The notes below the pieces were generated by a model. It was not told where the DNA came from, did not search any database, and saw nothing but the letters and a program-made list of their open reading frames with translations. Source: Chryseobacterium glaciei (GTDB taxonomy: Bacteria; Bacteroidota; Bacteroidia; Flavobacteriales; Weeksellaceae). From it: 64,000 nt of DNA. Position numbers and translations under genes: made by a program. Below are positions 51,856 to 60,766 of this stretch, one piece after another. Positions within the stretch are counted from its first letter, which is position 1. Every line of letters begins with the position of its first letter. The stretch spans positions 1,746,501 to 1,810,500 of the forward strand of contig NZ_CP015199.1 of NCBI RefSeq assembly GCF_001648155.1, written 5' to 3'.

Positions 51856-54492
51856 ATGAAATTAATCAACAAATCGATGCTAACTGCGATAATTACTTTA
51901 TCAACTGCTAGTGTCTATTACGCTCAACAAGTTCAGGATTCAACAAAAACAAAATCCAAAGACATTGAAGAAGTGATATTAACCGGTGTTGCAGATATCG
52001 CAAAAGATAGAAAAACACCAGTTGCTGTTTCAACAATCAAAGAAGCACAAATTGTTGAAAAATTAGGAAATCAAGAATTTCCTGAAATTTTAAATACTAC
52101 TCCATCTGTATATGCAGTTAAAGGAGGTGGTGGTTTCGGTGAAGGGAAACTTAACATTAGAGGTTTTGATCAAAGAAATATTGCAGTAATGATTAATGGT
52201 GTTCCTGTGAATGATATGGAATCAGGAGCTGTATATTGGTCTAACTGGGCAGGTATGTCTGACGTAACTTCTGCTATGCAGGTACAAAGAGGACTAGGTT
52301 CTTCTAAACTTGCAATTGCGTCTGTTGGAGGTACGGTAAACATCTTAACAAGAGCTGCTGACAAAAAACAAGGTGGTACTGTTTCACTTGGTTTAGGAAA
52401 TGATGGTTATTTAAAAACACTTTTCGCATATAACACAGGTAAATCTGCTAGCGGATGGTCATCATCATTCTTAATGAGCAGAACAGCAGGAGCAACTTAT
52501 GCTAACGGAACAGATTTCGAAGCTTATAACTATTATTTTGCATTAGGTTATAAAAAACCTGGAGGCAAACATGAGTTCCAATTTACAATGACTGGAGCTC
52601 CACAATGGCATAATAACAGATTTACATTTGTTCCTATGTCTGATTATTTTAAATATGGAGGACAAGATGGAGAACCAAATAGAAAATACAATCCAGACTG
52701 GGGTTACAGAAATGGAGAAGAACTTTCTAATAGAAGTAACTACTACCACAAACCTGTTTTATCTTTAAACTGGGATTGGAATATTTCTGAAAAATCTAAG
52801 TTAAATACAGTATTTTATGGTTCTTTCGGTCGTGGAGGCGGTGTAAACGGTAATGTTGGACGACTAGGAACTAAAGCATATAATGATGCTACTTTCAAAA
52901 CAGCTGACGGTCAAATTAACTGGGATGCTATTTTTGCTGCAAATGCTGCAACTCCAGTAAATGCAACAACCCCTAGTGCAAATACAATAGCTCAGGTATC
53001 TTCAGTAAACTCTCATAACTGGTTTGGTGCAATTTCTAGTTTCAACCATAAAATTAATGATAACTTCAATTTCTCTGTAGGTATTGATGCAAGATATTAT
53101 TACGGTTATCACTATCAGCTTATTTCAAATCTATTAGGAGCTAGCGGATTCAAAGATACAGGTAATAAAAACCAACCTTACAATATTGTTTCTAATTCGT
53201 TTAATCCAAAACCATCTTGGAATCCGTTTGGAGGAAAAGTAAACGATATCAACGATATGGTAACTTTTGACAATGATGGAGAAGTATTATGGTATGGTGG
53301 ATTTGGTCAATTAGAATATACTAATGACAAATTATCAGCTTTCGTACAAGGTGCTATTTCTAATCAAGCTTTCCAAAGAATTGACAACTTTATTGTAGAT
53401 GGACAATCTCTTCTTAATGGAACGTTAATAAGCCCGACAAATCAACCGACAGCTACTAACCCTGTCCTATATCAAAAAACAGGATTTAAAAATATCCTTG
53501 GTTACAATATTAAAGCTGGAACTAACTATAATATTGATGAGCACCATAATGTTTTCGCTAATATTGGATACTACTCTAAACAGCCGTTTTTAAACTCTGT
53601 ATATCCAAATAACAAGAACTTTCTTAACCCTAACTTGACCAATGAAAAAATCTTTGGAATTGAATTAGGATATGGTTTCAGATCAGGAATATTCAATGCT
53701 AACGTTAACCTTTACAGAACTTCTTGGAAAGATAGATTCTTAAGAAGAACAGGTATTAATTTTACAGACCCTAATACGGGTACTGTTTACAATAATGCTT
53801 ATGCTAACATTCAAGGCATTACTGAAATTCACCAAGGTATTGAAATTGACGCAACTGCTAATGTACACAAAATGTTATCCCTAACAGGTATGTTGTCAAT
53901 GGGAGATTGGTATTACAAAGGGAATGCTACAAGTAACCTTTTTGCAGAAACTAATGAACCTATTAACGTAAATAATGCACCAACAACAACTTTATACCTA
54001 GACAAAGTGAAGGTTGGAAGCTCAGCGCAATTTACTGCTGCTGCAGGATTTACATTCAAACCTACAAACTGGTTCTCATTTGATGGGATGTATAGAGGTA
54101 TCAAAAATCTTTATGCTAACGTAAACCCTATCAACTTCCAAAATGAAGCTTCTGGAGAGAAAGGTGCACTAAAACTTCCTACATTTGGTTTAGTAGATTT
54201 AGGGATTACTTTTAAAATTAAATTAAAAGATCCTAAACAATACTTTACTGTAAGAGGAAACGTATATAATGTATTGGATAAAATTTATATTTCTGAATCA
54301 AATACCAATACCTTTGCAGACCTTACTAAAACAGAGTATGGAGCAATTAATTCAACTCTTACTCCTGCACAACTTACTACAAACTATGCAGCTTATCAAG
54401 CAGCAGGAAATTGGAATGGAGTTAGTCAACAAAACCAAGTTTATTTCGGATTCGGGAGAACATGGTCTGCAACATTATCATTCAACTTCTAA
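51856..54492 (+). CDS. TonB-dependent outer-membrane receptor
   Basis: 878 residues. After a signal peptide (to about 24) comes EEVILTGVAD, a TonB-box-like segment, then the plug domain with NIRGFDQRNIAVMINGVPVN and GGTVNILTRAADK, and a 22-strand-type barrel ending in WSATLSFNF with the terminal Phe needed for BamA recognition. It lacks the CarboxypepD_reg domain and SusD partner of SusC-type proteins, so a siderophore, cobalamin or small-peptide substrate is more likely than a glycan. Monocistronic with a strong terminator. Confidence 0.95.
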   Translation: MKLINKSMLTAIITLSTASVYYAQQVQDSTKTKSKDIEEVILTGVADIAKDRKTPVAVSTIKEAQIVEKLGNQEFPEILNTTPSVYAVKGGGGFGEGKLNIRGFDQRNIAVMINGVPVNDMESGAVYWSNWAGMSDVTSAMQVQRGLGSSKLAIASVGGTVNILTRAADKKQGGTVSLGLGNDGYLKTLFAYNTGKSASGWSSSFLMSRTAGATYANGTDFEAYNYYFALGYKKPGGKHEFQFTMTGAPQWHNNRFTFVPMSDYFKYGGQDGEPNRKYNPDWGYRNGEELSNRSNYYHKPVLSLNWDWNISEKSKLNTVFYGSFGRGGGVNGNVGRLGTKAYNDATFKTADGQINWDAIFAANAATPVNATTPSANTIAQVSSVNSHNWFGAISSFNHKINDNFNFSVGIDARYYYGYHYQLISNLLGASGFKDTGNKNQPYNIVSNSFNPKPSWNPFGGKVNDINDMVTFDNDGEVLWYGGFGQLEYTNDKLSAFVQGAISNQAFQRIDNFIVDGQSLLNGTLISPTNQPTATNPVLYQKTGFKNILGYNIKAGTNYNIDEHHNVFANIGYYSKQPFLNSVYPNNKNFLNPNLTNEKIFGIELGYGFRSGIFNANVNLYRTSWKDRFLRRTGINFTDPNTGTVYNNAYANIQGITEIHQGIEIDATANVHKMLSLTGMLSMGDWYYKGNATSNLFAETNEPINVNNAPTTTLYLDKVKVGSSAQFTAAAGFTFKPTNWFSFDGMYRGIKNLYANVNPINFQNEASGEKGALKLPTFGLVDLGITFKIKLKDPKQYFTVRGNVYNVLDKIYISESNTNTFADLTKTEYGAINSTLTPAQLTTNYAAYQAAGNWNGVSQQNQVYFGFGRTWSATLSFNF

Positions 54493-54524
54493 TAATATAA
54501 AAACATTAGATTTTATAAATATCA

Positions 54525-54549
54525 ATCCCGGCTTATCGCCGGGATTTTT
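54525..54549 (+). terminator. Terminator after the TonB-dependent receptor gene
   Basis: Arms ATCCCGGC (54525-54532) and GCCGGGAT (54538-54545), loop TTATC, then T. Confidence 0.93.
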
Positions 54550-54551
54550 GC

Positions 54552-54559
54552 TATATTTG
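54552..54559 (+). promoter_or_regulatory. -7 box upstream of the small membrane protein and asd
   Basis: TATATTTG, 28 nt before the ATG at 54588 and directly after the preceding terminator. Confidence 0.5.
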
Positions 54560-54587
54560 TGACTAGAAAAAAAGAAAAAATAGGATT

Positions 54588-55028
54588 ATGGATTTTTACA
54601 AGATTTTTCTTAGTGCTCATAAAGGATTTGGGTATTTAGAGTTACTTTTAATAACATTATTTGTTATTGCCCTCTTAACCACAATGTTCGGATACAGTGG
54701 AAAAGTGAATAAATTTCTAAAGAAGACTACACTCTTCACAATGATTTTTTTCCACGTGCAGTTCTTAGTTGGAATATGTTTATTATTCATATTCTCACCA
54801 GGTTTCAAAGCCGCTTTAGATGCTGGAACATTGATGAAAGATGCATATAGCAGACAAACATTTGTAGAACATCCATTCTCTATGCTAATTGCAGCAGTAT
54901 TAATGACAATCATTAATAAAAAAGTAAAATCTAGCGATACTATTTCTTTGAAAATTGTAATTATGGGATTAATTGCAGTTGGTTTATTTGCATTCGCATT
55001 TCCATGGACAAGAGTCTTTGGAGCTTAA
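54588..55028 (+). CDS. Four-helix membrane protein, unknown function
   Basis: 146 residues with four hydrophobic helices, the second starting near LLLITLFVIALLTTMFG. Conserved-looking His residues sit in the first loop (SAHKGFGYLEL), helix 2-3 (MIFFHVQFLVGI) and the third loop (FVEHPFSML), a layout seen in small cytochrome-b-like proteins of Bacteroidota. Whether haem is bound is untested. It lies 32 nt before asd and probably shares its transcript. Confidence 0.75.
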   Translation: MDFYKIFLSAHKGFGYLELLLITLFVIALLTTMFGYSGKVNKFLKKTTLFTMIFFHVQFLVGICLLFIFSPGFKAALDAGTLMKDAYSRQTFVEHPFSMLIAAVLMTIINKKVKSSDTISLKIVIMGLIAVGLFAFAFPWTRVFGA

Positions 55029-55060
55029 TTATATATTAATTTAAATTTTTTAATCAAACA

Positions 55061-56053
55061 ATGAAAGTAGCTGTAGTAGGTTCAACAGGAATGGTTGGAC
55101 AAGTGATGCTTAAAGTTCTCGAAGAGAGAAATTTCCCTGTAACAGAATTAATTCCGGTAGCTTCGGAAAGATCTATTGGTAAACAGGTGAAGTATAAACA
55201 GGTAGATTACACTATCGTAAGCATCGACGACGCTATAGCTGCCAAACCTGATATCGCAATTTTCTCGGCAGGAGGTTCAACATCGCTTGAATATGCACCA
55301 AAATTTGCAGAAGCAGGTATTACAGTGATCGATAATTCTTCTGCTTGGAGAATGGATCCTGATAAAAAATTAGTGGTTCCGGAGATCAATGCAAATGTAT
55401 TGACGAAGGAAGATAAAATCATTGCAAACCCGAACTGTTCTACGATTCAGTTGGTGATGGTTTTAGGTCCGCTAAACAAAAGATATGATTTAAAAAGAGT
55501 AATTGTTTCTACCTACCAATCTGTAACAGGAACTGGAAAAGCTGCTGTAGATCAATTAAACGGAGAAATAAACGGAGACGATTCTGTTGCAAAAGTATAT
55601 CCTTATCAAATTTTTAAAAACGCACTTCCACATTGTGATGTTTTTTCCGATGATGATTATACGAAAGAAGAAATTAAATTAATGAAAGAGCCTAAGAAGA
55701 TTTTAGGTGACGATACATTTAATTTAACGGCAACGGCAGTAAGAGTTCCGGTTCAGGGAGGACATTCTGAAAGTGTAAACATCGAATTTGAAAACGAATT
55801 CGAACTTGATGAAGTAAGAAAGATCTTAGCTGAAACTCCCGGAGTAATTGTAATGGACAACGTTAAGAACAACGAATATCCAATGCCTCTATATTCAGAA
55901 GGAAAAGATGAAGTATTCGTCGGAAGAATCAGACGAGACCTCTCGCAGCCGAAAACACTGAATCTCTGGATCGTAGCAGACAATCTGCGAAAAGGAGCTG
56001 CAACCAACGCAGTACAGATCGCAGAATACCTGGTAGCAAACAACTTAGTATAA
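55061..56053 (+). CDS. asd: Aspartate-semialdehyde dehydrogenase
   Basis: 330 residues. VGSTGMVGQVML is the NADP-binding loop, NPNCSTIQ contains the catalytic Cys126, and RVPVQGGHSE carries the catalytic His. It reduces aspartyl phosphate to the semialdehyde for lysine, diaminopimelate, threonine and methionine synthesis. No other gene of the pathway is adjacent. A terminator follows. Confidence 0.97.
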   Translation: MKVAVVGSTGMVGQVMLKVLEERNFPVTELIPVASERSIGKQVKYKQVDYTIVSIDDAIAAKPDIAIFSAGGSTSLEYAPKFAEAGITVIDNSSAWRMDPDKKLVVPEINANVLTKEDKIIANPNCSTIQLVMVLGPLNKRYDLKRVIVSTYQSVTGTGKAAVDQLNGEINGDDSVAKVYPYQIFKNALPHCDVFSDDDYTKEEIKLMKEPKKILGDDTFNLTATAVRVPVQGGHSESVNIEFENEFELDEVRKILAETPGVIVMDNVKNNEYPMPLYSEGKDEVFVGRIRRDLSQPKTLNLWIVADNLRKGAATNAVQIAEYLVANNLV

Positions 56054-56067
56054 ACTAACAAAATAAA

Positions 56068-56098
56068 AAAGAGTCTCAAAATTGAGATTCTTTTTTTT
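56068..56098 (+). terminator. Terminator after asd
   Basis: Arms AAAGAGTCTCAA (56068-56079) and TTGAGATTCTTT (56082-56093) with one wobble pair, then T. Confidence 0.88.
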
Positions 56099-56107
56099 AT
56101 CAAACTT

Positions 56108-57106
56108 ATGAACGTTCAGAAGAATATCAATAAAGATAAAATAGGCTTCCAAAAATGGATCGCTGCTTTTGGAGTTATCTTATTCATCGGAAAACTCGTT
56201 GCATGGAAACTTACAAATTCCGATGCCGTATTTTCTGATGCGATGGAAAGTATCGTCAATGTCATCAGTGCATTTATGGGGCTTTACTCTTTACATCTTG
56301 CTGCAAAACCAAAGGACGAAGACCATCCTTACGGCCACGGAAAAGTAGAATTCGTAACAGCGGGAATAGAAGGTGCTTTGATCGCTATTGCGGGTATCAT
56401 GATTATCTATGAAGGTGCAAACAGCTTAATAACTGGCAAAATATTAAATAAACTTGACTGGGGAATCTGGATCATTGCCGCCACTGCAATCGTTAATTAT
56501 TTTCTGGGTTATATTTCCATTAAAAAAGGAGAAAGCGAAAACTCATTAGTTCTTATCGCTTCAGGAAAACATTTGCAGTCGGACACTGTTACAACATTGG
56601 GTGTTGTGATCAGTTTAGTGATTGTTTATTTCACTAAAATTTATTGGATAGATTCTGCTGTTGCCTTACTTTTTGGAGCTTACATCATTTTCGTAGGCTA
56701 TAAAATAGTCCGTAAATCTTTAAGCGGAATTATGGATGAACAAGACCCAGATCTTTTAAACCAAATCGTTAAAGTTCTGGAAAACAACAGAAAAATTGAA
56801 TGGATTGATGTTCATAATATGAAAATCCAGCAATTTGGAGCCTCGCTGCATATCGATGCGCATATTACGCTTCCTTGGTATTACACACTTCGTGATGCCC
56901 ACAAAGAAATGGAAAACGTGATTATTCTTTTAGCTAAAAATACAAAACGTACCGTAGAGTTTAATTTTCATATGGATGATTGCAGAACGATTTCATGTCC
57001 AGTTTGTCAGATCGCAGACTGTCCTGTTCGCGAAAGAGAATTCGTAAAAAGAGTTGAATGGACGGCAGAAAATGTTACCCGAGAGGTTAAACACACGATA
57101 AATTAA
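56108..57106 (+). CDS. Cation diffusion facilitator (CDF) metal exporter with Cys-rich tail
   Basis: 332 residues with six membrane helices. Metal-site residues are Asp44 (FSDAMES) in helix 2 and His155/Asp159 (KHLQSDT) in helix 5, with HPYGHGK at 73-79 after helix 2. The cytoplasmic domain (from about 205) is followed by a tail with Cys292, Cys297, Cys300 and Cys305 in the pattern DDC-x4-C-x2-C-x4-C. The family exports Zn, Mn, Fe, Co or Cd; His/Asp in the membrane site allows Zn or Fe/Mn. The Cys cluster is unusual and may bind metal as a sensor. It starts 10 nt after the asd terminator. Confidence 0.92.
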   Translation: MNVQKNINKDKIGFQKWIAAFGVILFIGKLVAWKLTNSDAVFSDAMESIVNVISAFMGLYSLHLAAKPKDEDHPYGHGKVEFVTAGIEGALIAIAGIMIIYEGANSLITGKILNKLDWGIWIIAATAIVNYFLGYISIKKGESENSLVLIASGKHLQSDTVTTLGVVISLVIVYFTKIYWIDSAVALLFGAYIIFVGYKIVRKSLSGIMDEQDPDLLNQIVKVLENNRKIEWIDVHNMKIQQFGASLHIDAHITLPWYYTLRDAHKEMENVIILLAKNTKRTVEFNFHMDDCRTISCPVCQIADCPVREREFVKRVEWTAENVTREVKHTIN

Positions 57107-57268
57107 TTTGAAAGCAATCATTTTTATTAAAATTTCTTTTTTTTCCATCCGTTAAACAATACTACAAACAAACTTCAACACATCCAAAACAAACTAAAAA
57201 TCAATAACTTACAAAATGTAGTATAATTGTAGAAGCCCAAAAATAAAGATTCATTATACATATTGTTA

Positions 57269-57276
57269 TAATTTTG
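57269..57276 (+). promoter_or_regulatory. -7 box of the QVG-type gene at 57321
   Basis: TAATTTTG, 44 nt before the ATG at 57321. Confidence 0.45.
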
Positions 57277-57320
57277 CTCTTAAATATTAAGACACTTTTT
57301 TAACTAAAAAACAAAGTATA

Positions 57321-58214
57321 ATGAAAAAACATTTTCTTCTCATCATATTATTAAACATCATGACTTTTGGACAAGTTGGCATAAATACAGCTGACCCAGA
57401 ATCCACATTTGATATAAAAGCACAAAATCCATCTGGAATCTCGACAAGGCCTGAAGGGCTTCTTATTCCAAGAGTAGACAGAGAAAGAGCACAATCTATG
57501 ATTGGTGTAAAAAATTCTACTCTCATTTATGTAGATGATGCAACAACAGGTACGCAAGCAGATACAGCTCAGAACATCAATAATCCCGGATATTATTATT
57601 TCAATGGAACAGCTTGGGCAAAACTTGATAATGAAGCAACATTAGCAAATAATGGAGACGGAACTTATACATATATTTCTGAAAATGGAAATACAACATC
57701 TATAAAAGGTAACGGAACCTTAAGCGGTACAGGAATAATACAAGTAAATACAGGTACAAATGCTACTGATGCATTATTCACAAATGCATCTATCAGTATT
57801 AGCGGTGGAACTCCGGGACAAGTATTGACTACCAACACCTCAGGACAACCTTATTGGAATACCCACAAAAACGTTTTAAACATTAGAAGAGTTAATTCAA
57901 ATCAAGCATTTAATCCTTTAAGTGATGACGTATTACTTGTTGATTTAATAGGCATGCCAAGCACTGGTACAGTGACCATAACCTTTTCAACACATCCACT
58001 TTTCCGAGGTACTAAAGGAAGAGTATTTACAATAAAAAGAGTTGACGATGGGCCCGCAAATCTTGTTATCGGAGGAGGGATCGCATCAGGTGTAGTAAGT
58101 ATTTTTGATGATACAGAGACTCAAATTGTTGTTCCTCCAAAAACTACAATACAACTTCTACAGGAATCTGATGACTTAACCGGATTTAAGTTTCAGACAA
58201 TTTCAAAATTTTAG
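57321..58214 (+). CDS. QVG-type secreted protein
   Basis: 297 residues. The signal peptide ends before QVGINTADPESTFDIKAQNP. The block RPEGLLIPRVDRERAQSM, then YYYFNGTAWAKLDN, resembles N-terminal heads of Bacteroidota surface proteins that repeat the phrase GLLxPR(V/L). The C-terminal ~110 residues (from NILNIRRVNSN-like text near 185) are beta-rich. No sorting domain is visible. It shares only the N-terminal style with the three-gene operon at 22919-25324, not their ACGIF block. Confidence 0.8.
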   Translation: MKKHFLLIILLNIMTFGQVGINTADPESTFDIKAQNPSGISTRPEGLLIPRVDRERAQSMIGVKNSTLIYVDDATTGTQADTAQNINNPGYYYFNGTAWAKLDNEATLANNGDGTYTYISENGNTTSIKGNGTLSGTGIIQVNTGTNATDALFTNASISISGGTPGQVLTTNTSGQPYWNTHKNVLNIRRVNSNQAFNPLSDDVLLVDLIGMPSTGTVTITFSTHPLFRGTKGRVFTIKRVDDGPANLVIGGGIASGVVSIFDDTETQIVVPPKTTIQLLQESDDLTGFKFQTISKF

Positions 58215-58305
58215 TTCTTTCAATTTTTAATTGTTTATTGCAAACTTCGGCTTTGTAAAAATTACACTTACGGGGTCGAAGTATTTTATATATATAGAAA
58301 GGAAG

Positions 58306-58740
58306 CTAGTTTTTCTTCAGCATTTGCTTTCTATAATAAAAAAGTGGTATAATCAATAGCAAGATCAAAGGCTGAATCACAAATCTTCTCATATAAAAAG
58401 AAAACAGATAACCAACTTCAAATCTGTCATAAATACAATACAGATAAATCGGGAAGGTAATTGCGAAAATTATTGTTATTAATAAAGCTCCTTGAATCGT
58501 CCATTCTTTATTTTTAAATATAAAATGAATGATTACACAAGAGAATAATAAGTTTAAAATAAATCTGAAAAGATGCCCAATAATTAATTTTCCCCACTCA
58601 AAATCGGGAAATGGAATATTTTTATTGGCTTCATGAAAATAGTTGAGAAAAGGATCATAGAAGATTTTGTCCTCAAGCGCTCTCACACCTATAAGTCCGC
58701 ACACTCCTATTATTACGAGAAACCAACTAAGAATTTTCAT
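58306..58740 (-). CDS. Exosortase F system-associated membrane protein
   Basis: 144 residues with four hydrophobic helices. It overlaps the end of the exosortase gene by 14 nt and contains ALEDKIFYDPFLNYFH and IYDRFEVGYLFSFYMRRFVIQPLI, features of the small membrane protein that accompanies XrtF in Flavobacteriia. Function within the exosortase system is not established. Co-translation with xrtF is likely. Confidence 0.85.
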   Translation of the reverse strand: MKILSWFLVIIGVCGLIGVRALEDKIFYDPFLNYFHEANKNIPFPDFEWGKLIIGHLFRFILNLLFSCVIIHFIFKNKEWTIQGALLITIIFAITFPIYLYCIYDRFEVGYLFSFYMRRFVIQPLILLLIIPLFYYRKQMLKKN

Positions 58741-59257
58741 TTTTTAAAGCAAAGAATTTAATCCAAACAAGCCAAAGCAGAACCACACTACCATAAATAA
58801 CAGCCGGAAAAGCATAATCATGTGCAATTTTTCCGTATTCTTTATGATCTGTAAATACAATATTCAAACCTGCAATCCTCAGAACATTCATAACATGAAG
58901 CAGTAAAAGACCGATTAACGCAAAAGCAAATGTCTTGAAACCTTTATAAAAAGCAAAAACAAAAGATACAAACAAAATCATGACAGAAACAGCATTACAC
59001 CCCTCCACCATTTTTGTTGCATAACCCGTTTTCACATGAAACCAAACCGATTCGCCTGCAACATCATCATGTAATTTTGTAGGATAATTCATAGTATTCT
59101 GAACATACATCACCTGATCCGCGATCATTTTTGAAAAAGAATCGAGACCTTTTCCTTTAAAACCATTCAGATAAAACTGATACCCAAAAAGCAACACCAG
59201 ATAGATGATGATGAAACGCAATAAAATGCTTAAAACTGGTTTAAAATCCTTTAGCAT
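58727..59257 (-). CDS. xrtF: Exosortase family protein XrtF
   Basis: 176 residues from the ATG at 59257. An in-frame TTG at 59278 is rejected because the -7 box at 59262-59269 would lie inside. Several membrane helices and the exosortase triad are present: Cys87 (VEGCNAVSV), Arg127 (NVLRIAG) and His146 (AHDYAFPAV) in this numbering. Exosortases cleave C-terminal sorting signals of secreted proteins and often join them to exopolysaccharide biogenesis. No PEP-CTERM-like substrate gene was seen in the window. Confidence 0.92.
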   Translation of the reverse strand: MLKDFKPVLSILLRFIIIYLVLLFGYQFYLNGFKGKGLDSFSKMIADQVMYVQNTMNYPTKLHDDVAGESVWFHVKTGYATKMVEGCNAVSVMILFVSFVFAFYKGFKTFAFALIGLLLLHVMNVLRIAGLNIVFTDHKEYGKIAHDYAFPAVIYGSVVLLWLVWIKFFALKNENS

Positions 59258-59261
59258 ATCG

Positions 59262-59269
59262 CAAAGATA
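59262..59269 (-). promoter_or_regulatory. -7 box of xrtF, 4 nt before the ATG
   Basis: TATCTTTG on the minus strand ends 4 nt before the ATG at 59257; it fixes the start codon and predicts a leaderless mRNA. Confidence 0.6.
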
Positions 59270-59289
59270 AAAAATCAACTGATAATTAG

Positions 59290-59297
59290 TATATTTG
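59290..59297 (+). promoter_or_regulatory. -7 box of the amino-sugar kinase operon
   Basis: TATATTTG, 10 nt before the ATG at 59308, divergent from the xrtF promoter 20 bp away. Confidence 0.55.
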
Positions 59298-59307
59298 TTT
59301 CCATATT

Positions 59308-60327
59308 ATGACTTCCGAAAACGCAAAACGATTTTTTGAAAACTATATCGGTGAAAAATCTTATGAGTTCATCACATTGGCCCAAAGCGGTTCTGCGAGG
59401 GTAAATTTCGTGGCAACATCCGATAACAAAAAGTACATTATCACTTACAATGAGAATCTTCCGGAGAATGAAAGTTTTTTTTATTTTTCAGAGATATTTT
59501 CTCAACTAAACCTCAACACTCCAACTATTTTCGCCATTTCTGATGACCGAAAAATATATATTCAGGAGTTTTTGGGCGGGAATACACTTTCTGAAATTAT
59601 CTCAAAAGAAGGTTTATCCGAGAATGTAAAATCTTTGGTAAAACAGACGCTTGAAAAACTTTTTCAGCTTCAAATTCAGACTCAGGGGAAAATAGACTTT
59701 AATCAAACTTTTGAATATGAGAGTTATGATGAGCTTCCCGTGATACACGATTTATATTACTTTAAAAACTTCGTGGCCGATATTCTTGAACTTGAATATC
59801 ACAAGTCTACTCTACTAAAAGAATTTAAAAAGATCGTCAACCTCATCGAAAACCTTGAACCAAAAGGATTAATGATCCGTGATTTTCAGGCAAGAAATAT
59901 TATGGTGAATGAAAATAATGATGTTTCATTTATCGATTATCAGTCTGCAATGAAAGGTCCGTTGATGTATGATGTTATTTCTTTTCTATTTCAGGCTAAA
60001 GCTAATTTTCCTGAAGATTTTAAAAATGAAATGCTTCAATTCTACATTCAACAATTTGAAAATAAAGAAACCCAACTTCAACTAAAAGGTTCGGTTAAGC
60101 CAATTCAGATGATGAGATTCTTACAGGTTTTGGGAGCTTATGGTTTCAGAGGATTAATTCAAAGGAAACAACATTTCATTGCAAGCATAGAAAAAGGCAT
60201 TGAAAACATTACAGAATTTGCTCAAAATTGGGAAAATATGAAAGATTATCCTGAAATTGAAAAAGTGATACAACAGTTGAATTTGGAGAAAACGAAGTTG
60301 AAAATTGAGGAAGTTTTAAACCATTAA
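59308..60327 (+). CDS. APH-fold sugar kinase, AmgK-like
   Basis: 339 residues of the aminoglycoside phosphotransferase fold. The N-terminal lobe has QSGSARVNFVA, and the catalytic loop is IRDFQARNIMV at about 190-200 (Asp192, Asn197) with the metal-binding Asp near 210 in FIDYQSAMKGPLMYDV. RD-x4-RN followed by IDYQ/DFQ and GP-x-x-YD is the pattern of AmgK, the anomeric kinase for MurNAc and GlcNAc in Pseudomonas, rather than of drug-resistance enzymes. A MurU-like gene two places downstream supports a cell-wall sugar recycling role: MurNAc to MurNAc-1-phosphate. Substrate not proven. Confidence 0.8.
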   Translation: MTSENAKRFFENYIGEKSYEFITLAQSGSARVNFVATSDNKKYIITYNENLPENESFFYFSEIFSQLNLNTPTIFAISDDRKIYIQEFLGGNTLSEIISKEGLSENVKSLVKQTLEKLFQLQIQTQGKIDFNQTFEYESYDELPVIHDLYYFKNFVADILELEYHKSTLLKEFKKIVNLIENLEPKGLMIRDFQARNIMVNENNDVSFIDYQSAMKGPLMYDVISFLFQAKANFPEDFKNEMLQFYIQQFENKETQLQLKGSVKPIQMMRFLQVLGAYGFRGLIQRKQHFIASIEKGIENITEFAQNWENMKDYPEIEKVIQQLNLEKTKLKIEEVLNH

Positions 60328-60355
60328 AATCCACAACAATTAAATATAAAAGAAA

Positions 60356-60766
60356 ATGCTACACATAGACATTCACAGTTTTTCATACAAAAAAGGAGGA
60401 ATTCCTAAGGACGAATCAGGAAACGGAGGTGGTTTCACTTTCGACTGCAGAGGAATTTTGAATCCCGGAAGAGTTGAAGAATATAAAATTCAGACAGGAA
60501 ACGACATCGGCGTTCAGGAATATCTTGAAACAAAAACCGAAATGCCTCAATTTTTAGAACTCATAAAAAGCATGGTTTCAATTAATATCGATAATTATCT
60601 GGGAAGAGGATTTGAAAACTTACAGATCAATTTCGGATGTACGGGCGGACAACACAGATCGGTTTATTCAGCAATAAAAATTGCTCAGTTTATTGAAGAA
60701 AAATATGGTGAAAAAGTTGAGATCAGCCTTCACCATGACGAACAACACCAACTGAATCATAAGTAA
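60356..60766 (+). CDS. Stand-alone RapZ C-terminal-domain-like protein
   Basis: 136 residues. [28 protein letters not shown] and [16 protein letters not shown] match, in order, the C-terminal domain of RapZ (YvcJ family), whose GCTGGxHRSV loop binds glucosamine-6-phosphate and RNA in E. coli. The N-terminal P-loop ATPase domain of RapZ is absent: the gene begins directly with this domain. It lies between the AmgK-like and MurU-like genes, 28 nt after the kinase. Sensing or regulating amino-sugar phosphate is a reasonable inference; RNA binding is only a possibility. Confidence 0.85.
   Translation: MLHIDIHSFSYKKGGIPKDESGNGGGFTFDCRGILNPGRVEEYKIQTGNDIGVQEYLETKTEMPQFLELIKSMVSINIDNYLGRGFENLQINFGCTGGQHRSVYSAIKIAQFIEEKYGEKVEISLHHDEQHQLNHK

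Noticed and set aside
57321..58214. XrtF substrate candidate next to the exosortase genes
   Set aside because: Its C-terminus lacks a hydrophobic helix followed by basic residues, and it is transcribed convergently to the exosortase genes.
59308..60327. Aminoglycoside resistance phosphotransferase
   Set aside because: The catalytic loop RD-x4-RN and the neighbouring MurU-like gene fit sugar kinases of the AmgK type better than drug-modifying enzymes, which usually have HGD-x4-N.
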